From NCBI GenBank assembly GCA_025846845.1, contig JAOYTL010000010.1, forward strand, positions 62,001 through 126,000: a stretch of DNA of 64,000 bases, read 5' to 3'. Of the stretch, positions 33,628-42,304 are shown in pieces. Position 1 is the stretch's first letter. Every line of letters starts with the position of its first letter. Source of the stretch: Alloboseaceae bacterium BT-24-1 (GTDB lineage: Bacteria > Pseudomonadota > Alphaproteobacteria > Rhizobiales > Beijerinckiaceae). Made by a program: the position numbers and the translations under genes. The notes under the pieces were generated by a model. It was not told where the DNA came from, made no database searches, and saw only the letters and a program-made list of their open reading frames with translations.

Positions 33628-34051
33628 AGAAGACCTTCTCCGGCTGCGGTGTCGCGCCGAGGCTCTCGTAGAAGCGCAGCAGGCGCTCATTGTCGCGCGC
33701 CGCCGTCCAGTCGATCCGGCCGAGGCCGCGTGCGAGCGCCAGCCTCGCCAGCTCCGCGAGCAATGCCCGACCGGCGCCGAGCCCGCGGGCCGCTTCGGCG
33801 ACATAAATCTCCTTGAGGAAGCAGCCTGCCTTCAGGCCGGGCCCCGGATAGATCGCCGAGAAGGCGGCAAAGCCGGCGAGCGCGCCGTCATGCTCGGCGA
33901 CGAGCAATTCGGTTCCCGCCGGCCGGTTCGCCAGCCCGGCCCGGATCTCGGCATCCGGCGGACAGGGCACGCGGTAGTGTGCCTGCATCTCAGCCATCAA
34001 ACCGGCGAGCGCGGGGTGATCGGCCTCCTCGCAGGCGCGCACGAGAACCAT
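33584..34051 (-). CDS. GNAT-family N-acetyltransferase
   Basis: The 155-residue protein is a single GNAT domain. LKEIYVAEAARGLGAGRALLAEL (about residues 81-103) contains the acetyl-CoA pyrophosphate-binding R/Q-x-x-G-x-G/A loop. RDNERLLRFYESLGATP near the C-terminus is the usual NxxAxxFYxxxGF-like segment. The acceptor is unknown. It follows the TauE-type gene by nine bases and probably shares its transcript. Confidence 0.88.
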   Translation of the reverse strand: MVLVRACEEADHPALAGLMAEMQAHYRVPCPPDAEIRAGLANRPAGTELLVAEHDGALAGFAAFSAIYPGPGLKAGCFLKEIYVAEAARGLGAGRALLAELARLALARGLGRIDWTAARDNERLLRFYESLGATPQPEKVFFRLTGEALRRLAGD

Positions 34052-34060
34052 GCTGCGCCC

Positions 34061-34897
34061 TCAGACGACCAGCGACCAGAAGAAGCGGGCGCAGACCACC
34101 AGCAGGAAGATGCCGAAGGCGACCTCCAGCCGGCGCTTCGACAGGCGGTGCGCCAGGCGCGCGCCGATCGGCGCCGTCCAGATCGAGGTCGGGATGAAGA
34201 GCAGGAAGCCGATCAGCGAGACATAGCCAAGCGAGAGCGGCGGCAGGATGTCCATCTTCGGCCAGCCGGCATAGATGTAGCCGAGTGCACCGGGGATCGA
34301 GATCAGGATGCCGAGACCGGACGAGGTCGCCACCGCCTGATGGATCGGCCGACCATAGAAGGTCATGAACAGGCTGGAGAGCTGGCCGCCGCCAATGCCC
34401 ATCAGCGAGGAGAGCACGCCGATGATCAGGCCATAGATCCGCATCAGGAACGGCCCAGGCATGGTGTCGCCGAGCTTCCAGCGGTCGGAGGCGAAGAGCA
34501 GGCGCATGGCGCTGGCGAAGGCGACCGCGACGAAGACCGCCTTGAACAGGTCCGGCGGCGCATAGCGCGCGATCAGGCTGCCGCCGATGACGCCGAGCAC
34601 GACCGGCACGGCCCAGACCCGGATGATCGAGGTGTCGACCATGCCCTTGGCGAGATGGGCCCGGTACGAACGGATCGAGGTCGGGATGATCACCGCCAGC
34701 GAGGTTCCGACCACGAGCGGCATGCGCACCTCCTCCGGCACGCCGATCACCCGGAAGACCTCGTACAGCACCGGCACGATCATCGCGCCGCCGCCGACGC
34801 CGAACAGGCCGGCGAGCAGGCCGGTGACAGCGCCGGCGGCGACAAGCGACAACGCAAGGAAAATCAAATCGTTCAGGGCAATGCCGGCGATCATCAT
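34061..34897 (-). CDS. TauE/SafE-family membrane permease (sulfite exporter type)
   Basis: The 278-residue protein has eight predicted membrane helices and the two glycine motifs of the TauE/SafE (DUF81) family: GLLAGLFGVGGGAMIVPVL (about residues 25-43) and IGVLSSLMGIGGGQLSSLF (about 140-158). Members export sulfite, sulfoacetate or other organosulfur anions. A DsrE-type sulfur-relay-like gene lies upstream on the same strand, which weakly supports sulfur chemistry. The start is the first of two adjacent ATGs; longer starts would add a non-hydrophobic leader. Confidence 0.88.
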   Translation of the reverse strand: MMIAGIALNDLIFLALSLVAAGAVTGLLAGLFGVGGGAMIVPVLYEVFRVIGVPEEVRMPLVVGTSLAVIIPTSIRSYRAHLAKGMVDTSIIRVWAVPVVLGVIGGSLIARYAPPDLFKAVFVAVAFASAMRLLFASDRWKLGDTMPGPFLMRIYGLIIGVLSSLMGIGGGQLSSLFMTFYGRPIHQAVATSSGLGILISIPGALGYIYAGWPKMDILPPLSLGYVSLIGFLLFIPTSIWTAPIGARLAHRLSKRRLEVAFGIFLLVVCARFFWSLVV

Positions 34898-35025
34898 GCA
34901 CTCGATCTGGGAAAGACGGAGTGCTCTTAGCCCCCCCACCGGAAAGGGCAAGGTTCAGCCGGCAAGGTGGGCATGCGCAGAAGACGCTTCAGGGCGAGAC
35001 GTCCGCGGAAGATGACCGCGGCCGA

Positions 35026-35532
35026 TCACGGCCTGACATAGGCCCAACCCTTCTCCTGCAGCTCCATGACGCGAACGACGCCGGACTTCACCACCGCAGC
35101 CTCGGGGATCAGGGCGATATCCTTGTTCTCGGCCTTGCTCATATTGCCCTGGGTGTTGCCGCAGGCCTTGAAGGAGATGGCCGGCGTGCTTGCCGTCATC
35201 GCCTTGATCCGCGCCTTCACCGGCGAGGTGTCGTCGCGCAGCATGTGCAGGCCGGGGCCGAAGGTGACGACCTCGATTTCCACCTTCTCGCCGAGGTCCT
35301 GATAGTATTGCGCCACGTTCGCCGCGTTGTTCAGCGCGAGGTTCATCATCGCAGCCTCGTTCGTATTCACCTGCAGGATGAGCCGGTGCGGCTTGCGTTC
35401 GACCACGGGCGGCTTCGGCGCCTGCACCGAACTTTGCTTCGTGCCCTGTGCCATCGCAGGCGAAGAGGCGACGGACAGCGCAACGCCAGTCGCCAAGGCG
35501 GCGCAGATGAAGTCTTTGAGCCTGATCGTCAT
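35026..35532 (-). CDS. Periplasmic DsrE/DsrF-like protein
   Basis: The 168-residue protein has a signal peptide (MTIRLKDFICAALATGVALS, ending SPAMA) and a DsrE-like alpha/beta domain: HRLILQVNTNEAAMMNLALN, VEIEVVTFGPGLHML and ISFKACGNTQGNM, whose cysteine is at the position of the DsrE active-site cysteine. DsrE proteins carry persulfide sulfur; exported versions occur in many alphaproteobacteria with unknown partners. It follows the TagO/VasI-like gene by 25 bases on the same strand and may be the last gene of that operon. Confidence 0.85.
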   Translation of the reverse strand: MTIRLKDFICAALATGVALSVASSPAMAQGTKQSSVQAPKPPVVERKPHRLILQVNTNEAAMMNLALNNAANVAQYYQDLGEKVEIEVVTFGPGLHMLRDDTSPVKARIKAMTASTPAISFKACGNTQGNMSKAENKDIALIPEAAVVKSGVVRVMELQEKGWAYVRP

Positions 35533-35557
35533 CGCATTCCATCCATGAGTTCGAGGT

Positions 35558-36187
35558 CTATTCGCTACGTGGTTTGGCCAAGGCGCGCGGCCACCTGCAG
35601 GCTGCGGCGACCCTGTCGCGCGCCGCCTTCAGTCCGCTGAGGGAAAAGTGCCCGTCATGGACGGCGCCGCCGCGGGTCGAGAGGCGGATGGCGATGTCGC
35701 CTTCTGAGGGAAGCGACAGCAACAGGCCCACGACATCGCCCCTGAATGCGACGCCGCTTCCGAACGAAGGCCGGCCCGCTGGGGCCTGCGCGGGCGGGCT
35801 GTCATCGAGGCGGTACGACAGGACGTATTCGGCGCCGCCATCGGAGACGGTCGGCCCACCGACCACCATCTCGGTCCGGCCACCGCGGCAGTGAATGGAA
35901 AGCTGCTTCAGGGAACTGTCGGCACTGCCATGAGAAAACGCGGTGGCGGTGACGATCGGCGTGTAGTCGACCGGCGAGGTGGTCTCGCTGATCACCCAGG
36001 CTTCGCCGCTGCCCGCCGGTCGACCAGGTACCTTCACCGGCTGCGGCAGCTTGTTCAGACAGGCCTGGCGCTCCGCCGGATCGAGCAGCGAGCAGGCGCG
36101 AAGCTGCGCCATCGGATCCGACGCGCCCTGCGCGAAGGCAATCCTGCTCGCAATCTCGAAGGCGGCGGAGAGCATGATCAGTTTCAT
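35558..36187 (-). CDS. TagO/VasI-like exported protein
   Basis: The 209-residue product has a signal-like N-terminus (MKLIMLSAAFEIASRIAFAQ) and a domain resembling the T6SS-associated TagO/VasI family. It shows LDPAERQACLNKL, then a conserved tryptophan in EAWVISETTSPVDY, LSIHCRGGRTEMVV, YRLDDSPP, FSLSGLKAARDRVAAACRW. No type VI secretion genes are in the window, so it probably serves another envelope role. Its ATG overlaps the stop of the TAXI protein gene by four bases. Confidence 0.7.
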   Translation of the reverse strand: MKLIMLSAAFEIASRIAFAQGASDPMAQLRACSLLDPAERQACLNKLPQPVKVPGRPAGSGEAWVISETTSPVDYTPIVTATAFSHGSADSSLKQLSIHCRGGRTEMVVGGPTVSDGGAEYVLSYRLDDSPPAQAPAGRPSFGSGVAFRGDVVGLLLSLPSEGDIAIRLSTRGGAVHDGHFSLSGLKAARDRVAAACRWPRALAKPRSE

Positions 36188-37227
36188 CGGCTCGCCGCAC
36201 GTTGCGCCTGCGTCTTGCGATCCAGCCATTCCTGCGCCGCCGGGAAGCGGTCGAGGCCAGGGACGGTCGCGGCAAGATTGATCGACTTCCATTTCGCGTC
36301 GAAGCCCGGGGCCTGCAGCTTCTCGACGCGGCTGAACAGGGTGTCGACGAAGCGGGCGACGCGGTCATAGCGGTTGGTCTGCGGAGCCCAGTTGAAGGCG
36401 ACCAAAGCTGTCGGCACCGCGATCGTCGCCACCCGCTCGCCCGCCTTGATGAGGCCGGGATACTCGCCGGCCTCCAGCACCGCCGGCAGGTAGTAGTCCT
36501 CGAACTTGCTGTCGTAGGGCACCGAAAGGAACTTGAAGCCGGGCTCGAACCGTCCGCGCACGAATGCGTCGACCGGTTTCGAGGTGATGAAGACGACGGC
36601 CGCCATCTCGCCCTTGCGCATCTGTTCGAGCGCGACCTGGTGAGGAATGAAGGTGTTTTCGGCATTGACGCCGAGACGGCTGAAGATCAGCGGTCCTGAA
36701 TAGGCGGCGGCCGTGCCGAGCGTGTTGAAGTTCACCTTCTTGCCAGCGAGGTCCTGCAGGCTCTGGATCTCGGGTCGGACGAAAACATGCAGTTCCGAGG
36801 GGAAGAGATTGAGCACATAGGTGATCTTGCGCCGGATCTGCGGCATCTGGGCCTTGTACTCTTCCAGGGCATCGGAGTTGATGATCGCGGTGTCGATGCC
36901 GCGCAGATAAAGCAGCGAGTTCAGGTTCTCGGTGGCGCCGCGGGTGACGATCGGCAGGACATGCAGATTCGGCCCATCGTCGACGACGCGGGCCATCTCC
37001 GCCCCCAGACGCAGCGGCGCGCCTTCGAGCAGCCCCGCGGCAAGGCCGACCGTCCAGGCGTTCATCTTGTCCTGTTCCGTCGCGGCCGGACGGGCGCGCC
37101 GCGGCGAGGCCGCGCTCGCGGCGCCCATCTGCGGTGTCTGTGCCTGCAGGCTGGCTTGCTCGAGCGCCGGAACAAGCCCGGCCAGCGCGATCAGCAGGAG
37201 CAGGTATCGTCCCCTAGACATGGTCAT
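36184..37227 (-). CDS. TAXI-family TRAP solute-binding protein (orphan)
   Basis: This 347-residue exported protein has a Sec-type signal (GRYLLLLIALAGLVPALEQA) and then a TAXI domain. AGLLEGAPLRLGAEMARVVDDG, TRGATENLNSLLYLRGIDTAIINSD and the later VNFNTLGTAAAYSGPLIF match this group of TRAP receptors. The expected fused DctQM permease is absent; the neighbours are a coiled-coil protein and a TagO/VasI-like protein. It may work as a periplasmic sensor rather than as part of a transporter. ATG 37227 was chosen; a second ATG two codons in is equally possible. Confidence 0.82.
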   Translation of the reverse strand: MTMSRGRYLLLLIALAGLVPALEQASLQAQTPQMGAASAASPRRARPAATEQDKMNAWTVGLAAGLLEGAPLRLGAEMARVVDDGPNLHVLPIVTRGATENLNSLLYLRGIDTAIINSDALEEYKAQMPQIRRKITYVLNLFPSELHVFVRPEIQSLQDLAGKKVNFNTLGTAAAYSGPLIFSRLGVNAENTFIPHQVALEQMRKGEMAAVVFITSKPVDAFVRGRFEPGFKFLSVPYDSKFEDYYLPAVLEAGEYPGLIKAGERVATIAVPTALVAFNWAPQTNRYDRVARFVDTLFSRVEKLQAPGFDAKWKSINLAATVPGLDRFPAAQEWLDRKTQAQRAASR

Positions 37228-37253
37228 CCTCTGATCCCCTTTCGGCCGTAACC

Positions 37254-39212
37254 TCACCCATCGGGCGCCTGCGCCAGTGCCTCGACGCGATCCTTCGCCT
37301 CCGGGATGCCGCCGGACTGCGCCCTCGCATAAAGCTCGCGCGCCCTCGTCACTTCGCCGCGTGTGCCATAGGTCCCCCAGGCGGACAGGATGCGGGGATC
37401 GTAGGTCTCAGCGAGCATGAAGCTCGCCCGGGCGCTGCCGGTTTCGGCTGCGCGTTCGAGCACGATCCGGGCGGAACCGATGTCGCCTTGCCCGAGCAAT
37501 GCACTTGCCCGAGCGAGCAGCCGCATCGCATCCGGACTGTTGCGCGGCTCAGCGGCCGCTGGTTGCCCCGCCGCAGAAGCGACCACAGCCTGCGGCGCTT
37601 TGGGCCCCGCACCGGCCGACGCAGGCTCGGCGGTCGCGCGCCCAGCCGTCAGGGGGCGCAGCAACGCCAACTCCTGTGCCAAGGTCGCGGCGCGATCGCG
37701 CTCCTGCTGGAGAGTCTGGCGCAGGTCCACGATCGTGCTCTCGCTCGCGCGCCCGAGCTGGTTCGCCTCGTTGCTTGCCTTGCGCAACTGCACCGCCTGC
37801 GTTTCGATCTCCCGCTGCGCCGCCGACAGCTCGGCCGCCAGAGCAATGCGCTGTGTGCGCTCCTGATCGAGCGCCTGACGATGCTGCGCGGTGGCCGCGG
37901 CCTGCTCCTGTCGCATGGCCGCGGCCTGGGCGAGAGCAGCCATCTTCTGCCGTTCCAGATCGAGCGATTGCGCTGCCCTTGCGGCCTCCGCCTGCTTGAA
38001 GAGGCCCGTCTCCTCGCTCAGCTTGCGCAGCTGAGCGCCTTGCAGCTCGACATCGCGCCGCGCCGCAGTCAGCTCCGCCGTCAGTGCGACACGCTGGGCA
38101 CGCTCCTCGTCGAGCGCCTGGCGATGCTGCATCGTGTTTGCGTTCAATGCCTGTCGCGCGGCCACGGCCTGTGCGAAAGCAGCCGTCTTCTGCCGCTCCA
38201 GCTCCAGCAGCTGCCCCGCCTTTGCGGCATCCGCCTGCTTGAGCTGACCCATCTCGTCGCTGGCTTTGCGCAATTGCGCCGCCTGCGCTGCGGCTTCGCG
38301 CTGCGCGCCCGACAGCTCGGCCGCCAGCGCGGCACGCTGCGCGCGCTCCTGCTCCAGCGCCTGACGATGCTGCGCCGTCATCGAGCCCAGTTCCTGCCGC
38401 ATGGCCGCAAGTTCCTGCGCAAGCGGAAGCGCCTTCTGCCGCTCCTGCTCGAGCGACCGTGCGGTCCTTGCGGTCTCTGCCTGTCTGAGCTGCTCGATTT
38501 CGTCGCTTGCGCCACGCAGCTGTGTCGCCAGTGCCTGCAAGTCGCGCTGCGACGCCAACAGCTGGTCCGCCAATGCGGTGCGCTGTGCTCGCTCGCCATC
38601 GAGCGCCTGACGATGTTGCGCCACGGTTGCAATCAGGTCCTGCCGGGCGGCAGCGGCCTGCTGCGTCTGGGTGGCGGCTTTGTCCTGCTCCTGTTGCAGC
38701 GCGTATTCGCTCTTGGCGGCATCGGCCCGCAGTTGCGCATTCAGGATCGCGATGGCGCTCCGTGCCTCGGCAAGCTCATGCGCCGCGGGTCCGGCCTGCT
38801 CCTGCCTCGGCAATCGCTGGGCCTCCGGTTCCGGATTGCTCCGCGGCGGCATAGCGGCGGTGACGGTCGGGGCTTCGCCAGGCGACAGCGCCAGCTGACC
38901 AACCTGCCCGGGAGGCGGTCGATCTGCGCTTCGGGGGATCAGGAGCAGCAGGAGCGCCGCCGCAACGCCGCTCGCCAAGGGGATGAACCGCCGCCGCGGC
39001 CTCCGGCCGGCCCGAGAGGGCTCCCGCAGTCCATCGCGTTTCGCCGGAAGTGTCGGCCTGGTGCCGGATGCTTCAGCGCGGTCGTGCTGGGCGGACGGCT
39101 TTTCCGCGACCCACGGCCCCGTCCAGTGAGCGGTATCGATGGGCAAGCCGGCGTCGTTCCTGACGATGGCGCCTTTCCCATCTCCCGATGCGCTTTCGAT
39201 CACGTCGCGCAT
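37254..39212 (-). CDS. Membrane-anchored coiled-coil repeat protein with C-terminal Sel1/TPR-like region
   Basis: The 652-residue protein has a basic cytoplasmic N-terminus and one membrane helix (about residues 76-93, RFIPLASGVAAALLLLLIP). A long Glu/Gln/Ala/Arg-rich coiled coil follows. Within the coil four tandem repeats of 79-82 residues occur (about 198-520), each opening with QHRQAL and containing AQR-ALxAEL and an ERQK segment. The C-terminal 90 residues (AMRLLARASALLGQGDIGSA onward) look like two Sel1/TPR helices. An upstream ATG at 39323 is possible, but ATG 39212 has AAGAGG before it. It heads an apparent operon with the TAXI, TagO/VasI-like and DsrE genes, which suggests an envelope scaffold. 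I do not recognise a named family. Confidence 0.72.
   Translation of the reverse strand: MRDVIESASGDGKGAIVRNDAGLPIDTAHWTGPWVAEKPSAQHDRAEASGTRPTLPAKRDGLREPSRAGRRPRRRFIPLASGVAAALLLLLIPRSADRPPPGQVGQLALSPGEAPTVTAAMPPRSNPEPEAQRLPRQEQAGPAAHELAEARSAIAILNAQLRADAAKSEYALQQEQDKAATQTQQAAAARQDLIATVAQHRQALDGERAQRTALADQLLASQRDLQALATQLRGASDEIEQLRQAETARTARSLEQERQKALPLAQELAAMRQELGSMTAQHRQALEQERAQRAALAAELSGAQREAAAQAAQLRKASDEMGQLKQADAAKAGQLLELERQKTAAFAQAVAARQALNANTMQHRQALDEERAQRVALTAELTAARRDVELQGAQLRKLSEETGLFKQAEAARAAQSLDLERQKMAALAQAAAMRQEQAAATAQHRQALDQERTQRIALAAELSAAQREIETQAVQLRKASNEANQLGRASESTIVDLRQTLQQERDRAATLAQELALLRPLTAGRATAEPASAGAGPKAPQAVVASAAGQPAAAEPRNSPDAMRLLARASALLGQGDIGSARIVLERAAETGSARASFMLAETYDPRILSAWGTYGTRGEVTRARELYARAQSGGIPEAKDRVEALAQAPDG
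37653..38621 (-). repeat. Four tandem coding repeats of about 245 bases
   Basis: This part of the coiled-coil gene encodes four consecutive repeats of 82, 81, 81 and 79 residues, each starting at a QHRQAL box and preserving ERQK near position 60. The similarity is clear at protein level. Such repeats are prone to copy-number change and to assembly error. Confidence 0.75.
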
Positions 39213-39385
39213 GTGGCTGACGCCTCTTGGCCAGCGGCTTGGCGCGCCCCCGCGAACCAGGTCACTTGAAAATACGTTCCGGTCGAGCTGACCCCAGATC
39301 CGAAAAGACCAGAAGACGAGCATAGGGGCAGGAGATTGCCCTGGTGGGGTACTCCGCCCAAGCAGCCGTTTCGCGAGGGTGCGAG

Positions 39386-39826
39386 CTAGTCGCTGACGCC
39401 CTCGCGCGGGGCGATCGTCATGCAGGTCGCCGTCAGCATGGCGCAGAGTTTCGCCTTGCCGGCCGTCACGGCGAAGACCTCGGCCATGGCGAGCGTCAGG
39501 GTACGGCCGGCCTTGATCACCCTGCCCTTCGCGATGAGTTCGTCACCGGTCGCCGGCGCCAGCAAGTTGATCTTGAACTCGGCAGTGAGGACACCGTTGC
39601 CGGTCGGCATGGTGGTCAGTGCGGCATAGCCGGCGGCACTGTCGGCGATGGTCGAGACCGCGCCGGCATGGACGAAGCCATGCTGCTGGCAGAGATGAGC
39701 AGAAACCGGCATGGCAATCTCGACCTCACCCGGCGCGACACGGACGAGCCGGGCGCCGAGCGTCGTCATGAAGGCCTGCTTGCCGAAGCTCGCCTCGATG
39801 CGGGCGACGAGGGCGGGGTCTGTCAT
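39386..39826 (-). CDS. PaaI-family acyl-CoA thioesterase
   Basis: The 146-residue hotdog-fold protein has the PaaI pattern QQHGFVHAGAVSTIADSAAGYAA, in which the HGG/HAG region carries the active-site residues, and EFKINLLAPATGDELIAKGRV on the following strands. It would hydrolyse small acyl-CoA or aryl-acyl-CoA esters. The start could also be one of two ATGs at 39841 or 39844, which add only a few residues. It starts just behind the dusA stop and is probably co-transcribed with it. Confidence 0.87.
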   Translation of the reverse strand: MTDPALVARIEASFGKQAFMTTLGARLVRVAPGEVEIAMPVSAHLCQQHGFVHAGAVSTIADSAAGYAALTTMPTGNGVLTAEFKINLLAPATGDELIAKGRVIKAGRTLTLAMAEVFAVTAGKAKLCAMLTATCMTIAPREGVSD

Positions 39827-39845
39827 ATCGTCTGCCTGCATCATC

Positions 39846-40868
39846 TTATTCCGCCGCGATCGCGGACGGGACCTGCCGCTCGACATGGGCAATCGCGGCG
39901 CGCAGCTCGGCCAGGCCCGCCCCTGCGACGACACAGTGCTCGGAAATATGGCGGCGGAACAGGCGCGAGCCGCGCCGGCCCGGGAAGAGGCCGACGAGAT
40001 GGCGGGTGAAGGCGTGCAGACGCCCTCCCCGTTCGAGATGGGCGGCGATGAAGGGCTCGAGCGCGTCCAGCATCTCGAAGGCGTCGGCGACCGGCGCGTC
40101 CTCGCCGAAGAGCAGCGGGTCGACCGACAGCAGCACCTCGGGGTTCTGGTAGGCCTCGCGGCCGAGCATGACGCCGTCGAGATGCTCGAGATGCGGCAGC
40201 CATTCGCCCGGCTGCCGGATGCCGCCGTTCAGCGCGATGGTCAGGCCCGGATTGGCGCTCTTGAGGCGATAGGCGCGCTCATAGTCGAGCGGTGGAATCT
40301 CGCGGTTCTCCTTGGGCGAGAGTCCCTGCAGCCAGGCCTTGCGGGCATGGACGACGAGTGCGTCGACGCCGGCGGCGCGCACGGCCCCGGTCAACGCATC
40401 GAGCGCCGCTTCCGGATCCTGGTCGTCGACGCCGATCCGGCACTTCACCGTGACGGGGATGGCGACCGACGCCTTCATCGCCGCGACGCAATCGCCGACC
40501 AGCGCCGGCTCGCGCATCAGGCAGGCGCCGAAGGCCCCGCCCTGGACCCGGTCGGAGGGGCAGCCGCAATTCAGGTTGATCTCGTCATAGCCGAAGTCGG
40601 CGCCGATCTTCGCCGCCTCTGCCAGCAGCGCCGGATCGTTGCCGCCGAGCTGGAGCGCGAGCGGATGCTCGACCGCATCGAAGCCGATCAGCCGCTCCCG
40701 GTCGCCACGGATCACGGCCTGTGCCGTCACCATCTCGGTATAGAGCAGGGCGCGGCGCGACATCAGGCGATGGACGATCCGGCAATGCCGATCGGTCCAG
40801 TCCATCATCGGCGCCACGGTGAAGCGCCAAGGGCTGACGTCAGCCAATTTCCCGGGCTCGACCGGCAT
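39846..40868 (-). CDS. dusA: tRNA-dihydrouridine synthase A
   Basis: The 340-residue FMN enzyme reduces uridines 20/20a in the D-loop of tRNA. FTVAPMMDWTDRHCRIVHRLM, LQLGGNDPALLAEAA and YDEINLNCGCPSDRVQGGAFGACLM are diagnostic; the cysteine in NCGCPSDRV is the catalytic acid. HARKAWLQGLSPKENREIPPL is typical of the DusA branch. An upstream GTG at 40877 would add three residues. It is divergent from the LacI-type regulator gene. Confidence 0.93.
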   Translation of the reverse strand: MPVEPGKLADVSPWRFTVAPMMDWTDRHCRIVHRLMSRRALLYTEMVTAQAVIRGDRERLIGFDAVEHPLALQLGGNDPALLAEAAKIGADFGYDEINLNCGCPSDRVQGGAFGACLMREPALVGDCVAAMKASVAIPVTVKCRIGVDDQDPEAALDALTGAVRAAGVDALVVHARKAWLQGLSPKENREIPPLDYERAYRLKSANPGLTIALNGGIRQPGEWLPHLEHLDGVMLGREAYQNPEVLLSVDPLLFGEDAPVADAFEMLDALEPFIAAHLERGGRLHAFTRHLVGLFPGRRGSRLFRRHISEHCVVAGAGLAELRAAIAHVERQVPSAIAAE

Positions 40869-41091
40869 TTCGTTCACAACCACTCGCCGCTCAACGTCCA
40901 ATTTCTTACCATTCGGCGCATCTGCTGTCCGACGACTACAAATGCAACACATCTGACGGCGGCGTTGCAGATCGAACGGCCACGGAAAGATGGGAAGTCG
41001 CCTATATGGCGCAAATCGCCGTTATGCGCGAGTGGCGCAGCCGTCGAGAGCCACAGACCGTCACAAAGGTGCTTGTGAACCGGCTCGGCCC

Positions 41092-41124
41092 CTGTTAAAC
41101 GTTTTACAGTTAAACGTTTAACAG
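41092..41124. promoter_or_regulatory. Two overlapping LacI-family operators
   Basis: GTTAAACGTTTTAC (41094-41107, one mismatch from a palindrome) and GTTAAACGTTTAAC (41109-41122, perfect) are centred 15 bases apart. The second ends seven bases before the regulator start at 41129. The central AAACGTTT is typical of LacI/GalR family sites, so the regulator most likely represses itself here. Confidence 0.8.
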
Positions 41125-41128
41125 GCGA

Positions 41129-42226
41129 ATGATGGATAGCCGCCGCGTAACGATCCGGGATGTCGCAGGCCGCGCAGGGGTATCCATCGCGACGGTCTCG
41201 AATGTCTTCAGCGGCAACAAGCCGGTGAACGGCGATCTGCGTGAACGTGTTCTGCAGGCAGCCAAGGAACTGGCGTACCAGGTCGATCGGGCGGCATCGC
41301 AGTTGCGCTCGGGTCAGGCGCGTGTCGTCGGCGTCCTGGTTCCCGATCTCGACGACGTCTTTTTCACCTCGCTCGTCTCGCGGCTGGAGGTGCTGGCAGA
41401 GGCGGATGGCTACGACATCGTCGTTGCGAGCTCCCGTGACGATATCGGCCTCGAACAGTCGCGCCTGCGCACCTTGCTCGCCTGGCGCCCATCCGGCCTC
41501 ATCGTGGTGCCCTGCTCCGACGAGGTGCCGCATGCCCTCGCCGCCGAAATCGGTCGGCTGCCGATCATCTTCGCCGACCGTGTCCACCCGGGAGGCTCGG
41601 TCGTCGACACGGTCGCGATCGATAACCGCGAAGCCGGAGAAATCGCTGCGCGCCACCTCCTGGCGCTGGGGCATCGCGACGTCGTCATCGCCGCCTCCAG
41701 CCTCGCGATCTCGCCGATCCGCGAGCGCGTCCGCGGGGCTGGCGACCTGATCCGGGAGGCGGCCGGTTGCGAAGCGACCGTGGTCGAGCTCGGATCCGTC
41801 GCCGAGCATGGTGCCGAGCTTTTCCGGAGCTGGCTCGAGCGGCACGCGCGGCCGAGCGCAGTGATCGCACTGACCAACGTCACGACGCTGAGTACACTGT
41901 CTGCACTGGCGCGTTTGAAGATCGATATTCCCGAGGCCGTCTCCGTGGTCGGCTTCGACGATTATCCGTGGATGAGTGCCCGCAAGACGGGGCTGACCGC
42001 GATCCGGCAGCCGATCGTCGAGCTTGCCGCGGCGACCTGGCAGCGCTTGCGGGCGCGCATGGCGGGTGACGATGCGCCGGCGCAAAACATCGTGCTGCAG
42101 ACGAGCCTGCAGGTGCGCGACTCCGTGCGCGATCTCACCGCCGCGACGGATCGTGGCACCGCCCGTGATCCCGATCTGCTTCCGAACCCGGAGAGACCGG
42201 CCGCCCCGCCCAAGGCGGTGCACTGA
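41129..42226 (+). CDS. LacI-family transcriptional regulator of the polyol island
   Basis: The 365-residue regulator has the LacI helix-turn-helix and hinge (VTIRDVAGRAGVSIATVSNV, ending at AASQLRSGQARVVGVLVPD) and a periplasmic-binding-protein-like effector domain (about 62-330). The QVDRAASQLRSG hinge is standard. It ends in an unusual 30-residue proline-rich tail. Two operator sites lie just before its start. It stands directly upstream of an ABC importer and pentitol catabolic genes on the same strand, so it is the likely repressor of that island. The effector is probably a polyol, its keto-sugar or its phosphate. Confidence 0.92.
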   Translation: MMDSRRVTIRDVAGRAGVSIATVSNVFSGNKPVNGDLRERVLQAAKELAYQVDRAASQLRSGQARVVGVLVPDLDDVFFTSLVSRLEVLAEADGYDIVVASSRDDIGLEQSRLRTLLAWRPSGLIVVPCSDEVPHALAAEIGRLPIIFADRVHPGGSVVDTVAIDNREAGEIAARHLLALGHRDVVIAASSLAISPIRERVRGAGDLIREAAGCEATVVELGSVAEHGAELFRSWLERHARPSAVIALTNVTTLSTLSALARLKIDIPEAVSVVGFDDYPWMSARKTGLTAIRQPIVELAAATWQRLRARMAGDDAPAQNIVLQTSLQVRDSVRDLTAATDRGTARDPDLLPNPERPAAPPKAVH

Positions 42227-42304
42227 CGAATACCACTGCGGACGCCCAGCGTCCGAGCCACTGGGCCGACAGAGCCCGGAGCGAAAGAAGGTCTGGAGGA
42301 AAGC

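Noticed and set aside
35558..36187. Part of a type VI secretion cluster
   Set aside because: Only the TagO/VasI-like domain is present; no tube, sheath, spike or membrane-complex gene occurs anywhere in the window.
37488..39269. 593-codon plus-strand frame opposite the coiled-coil gene
   Set aside because: It is a leucine/arginine-rich reflection of the repeats on the other strand; the minus-strand product has a membrane helix, coiled coil and TPR-like tail.
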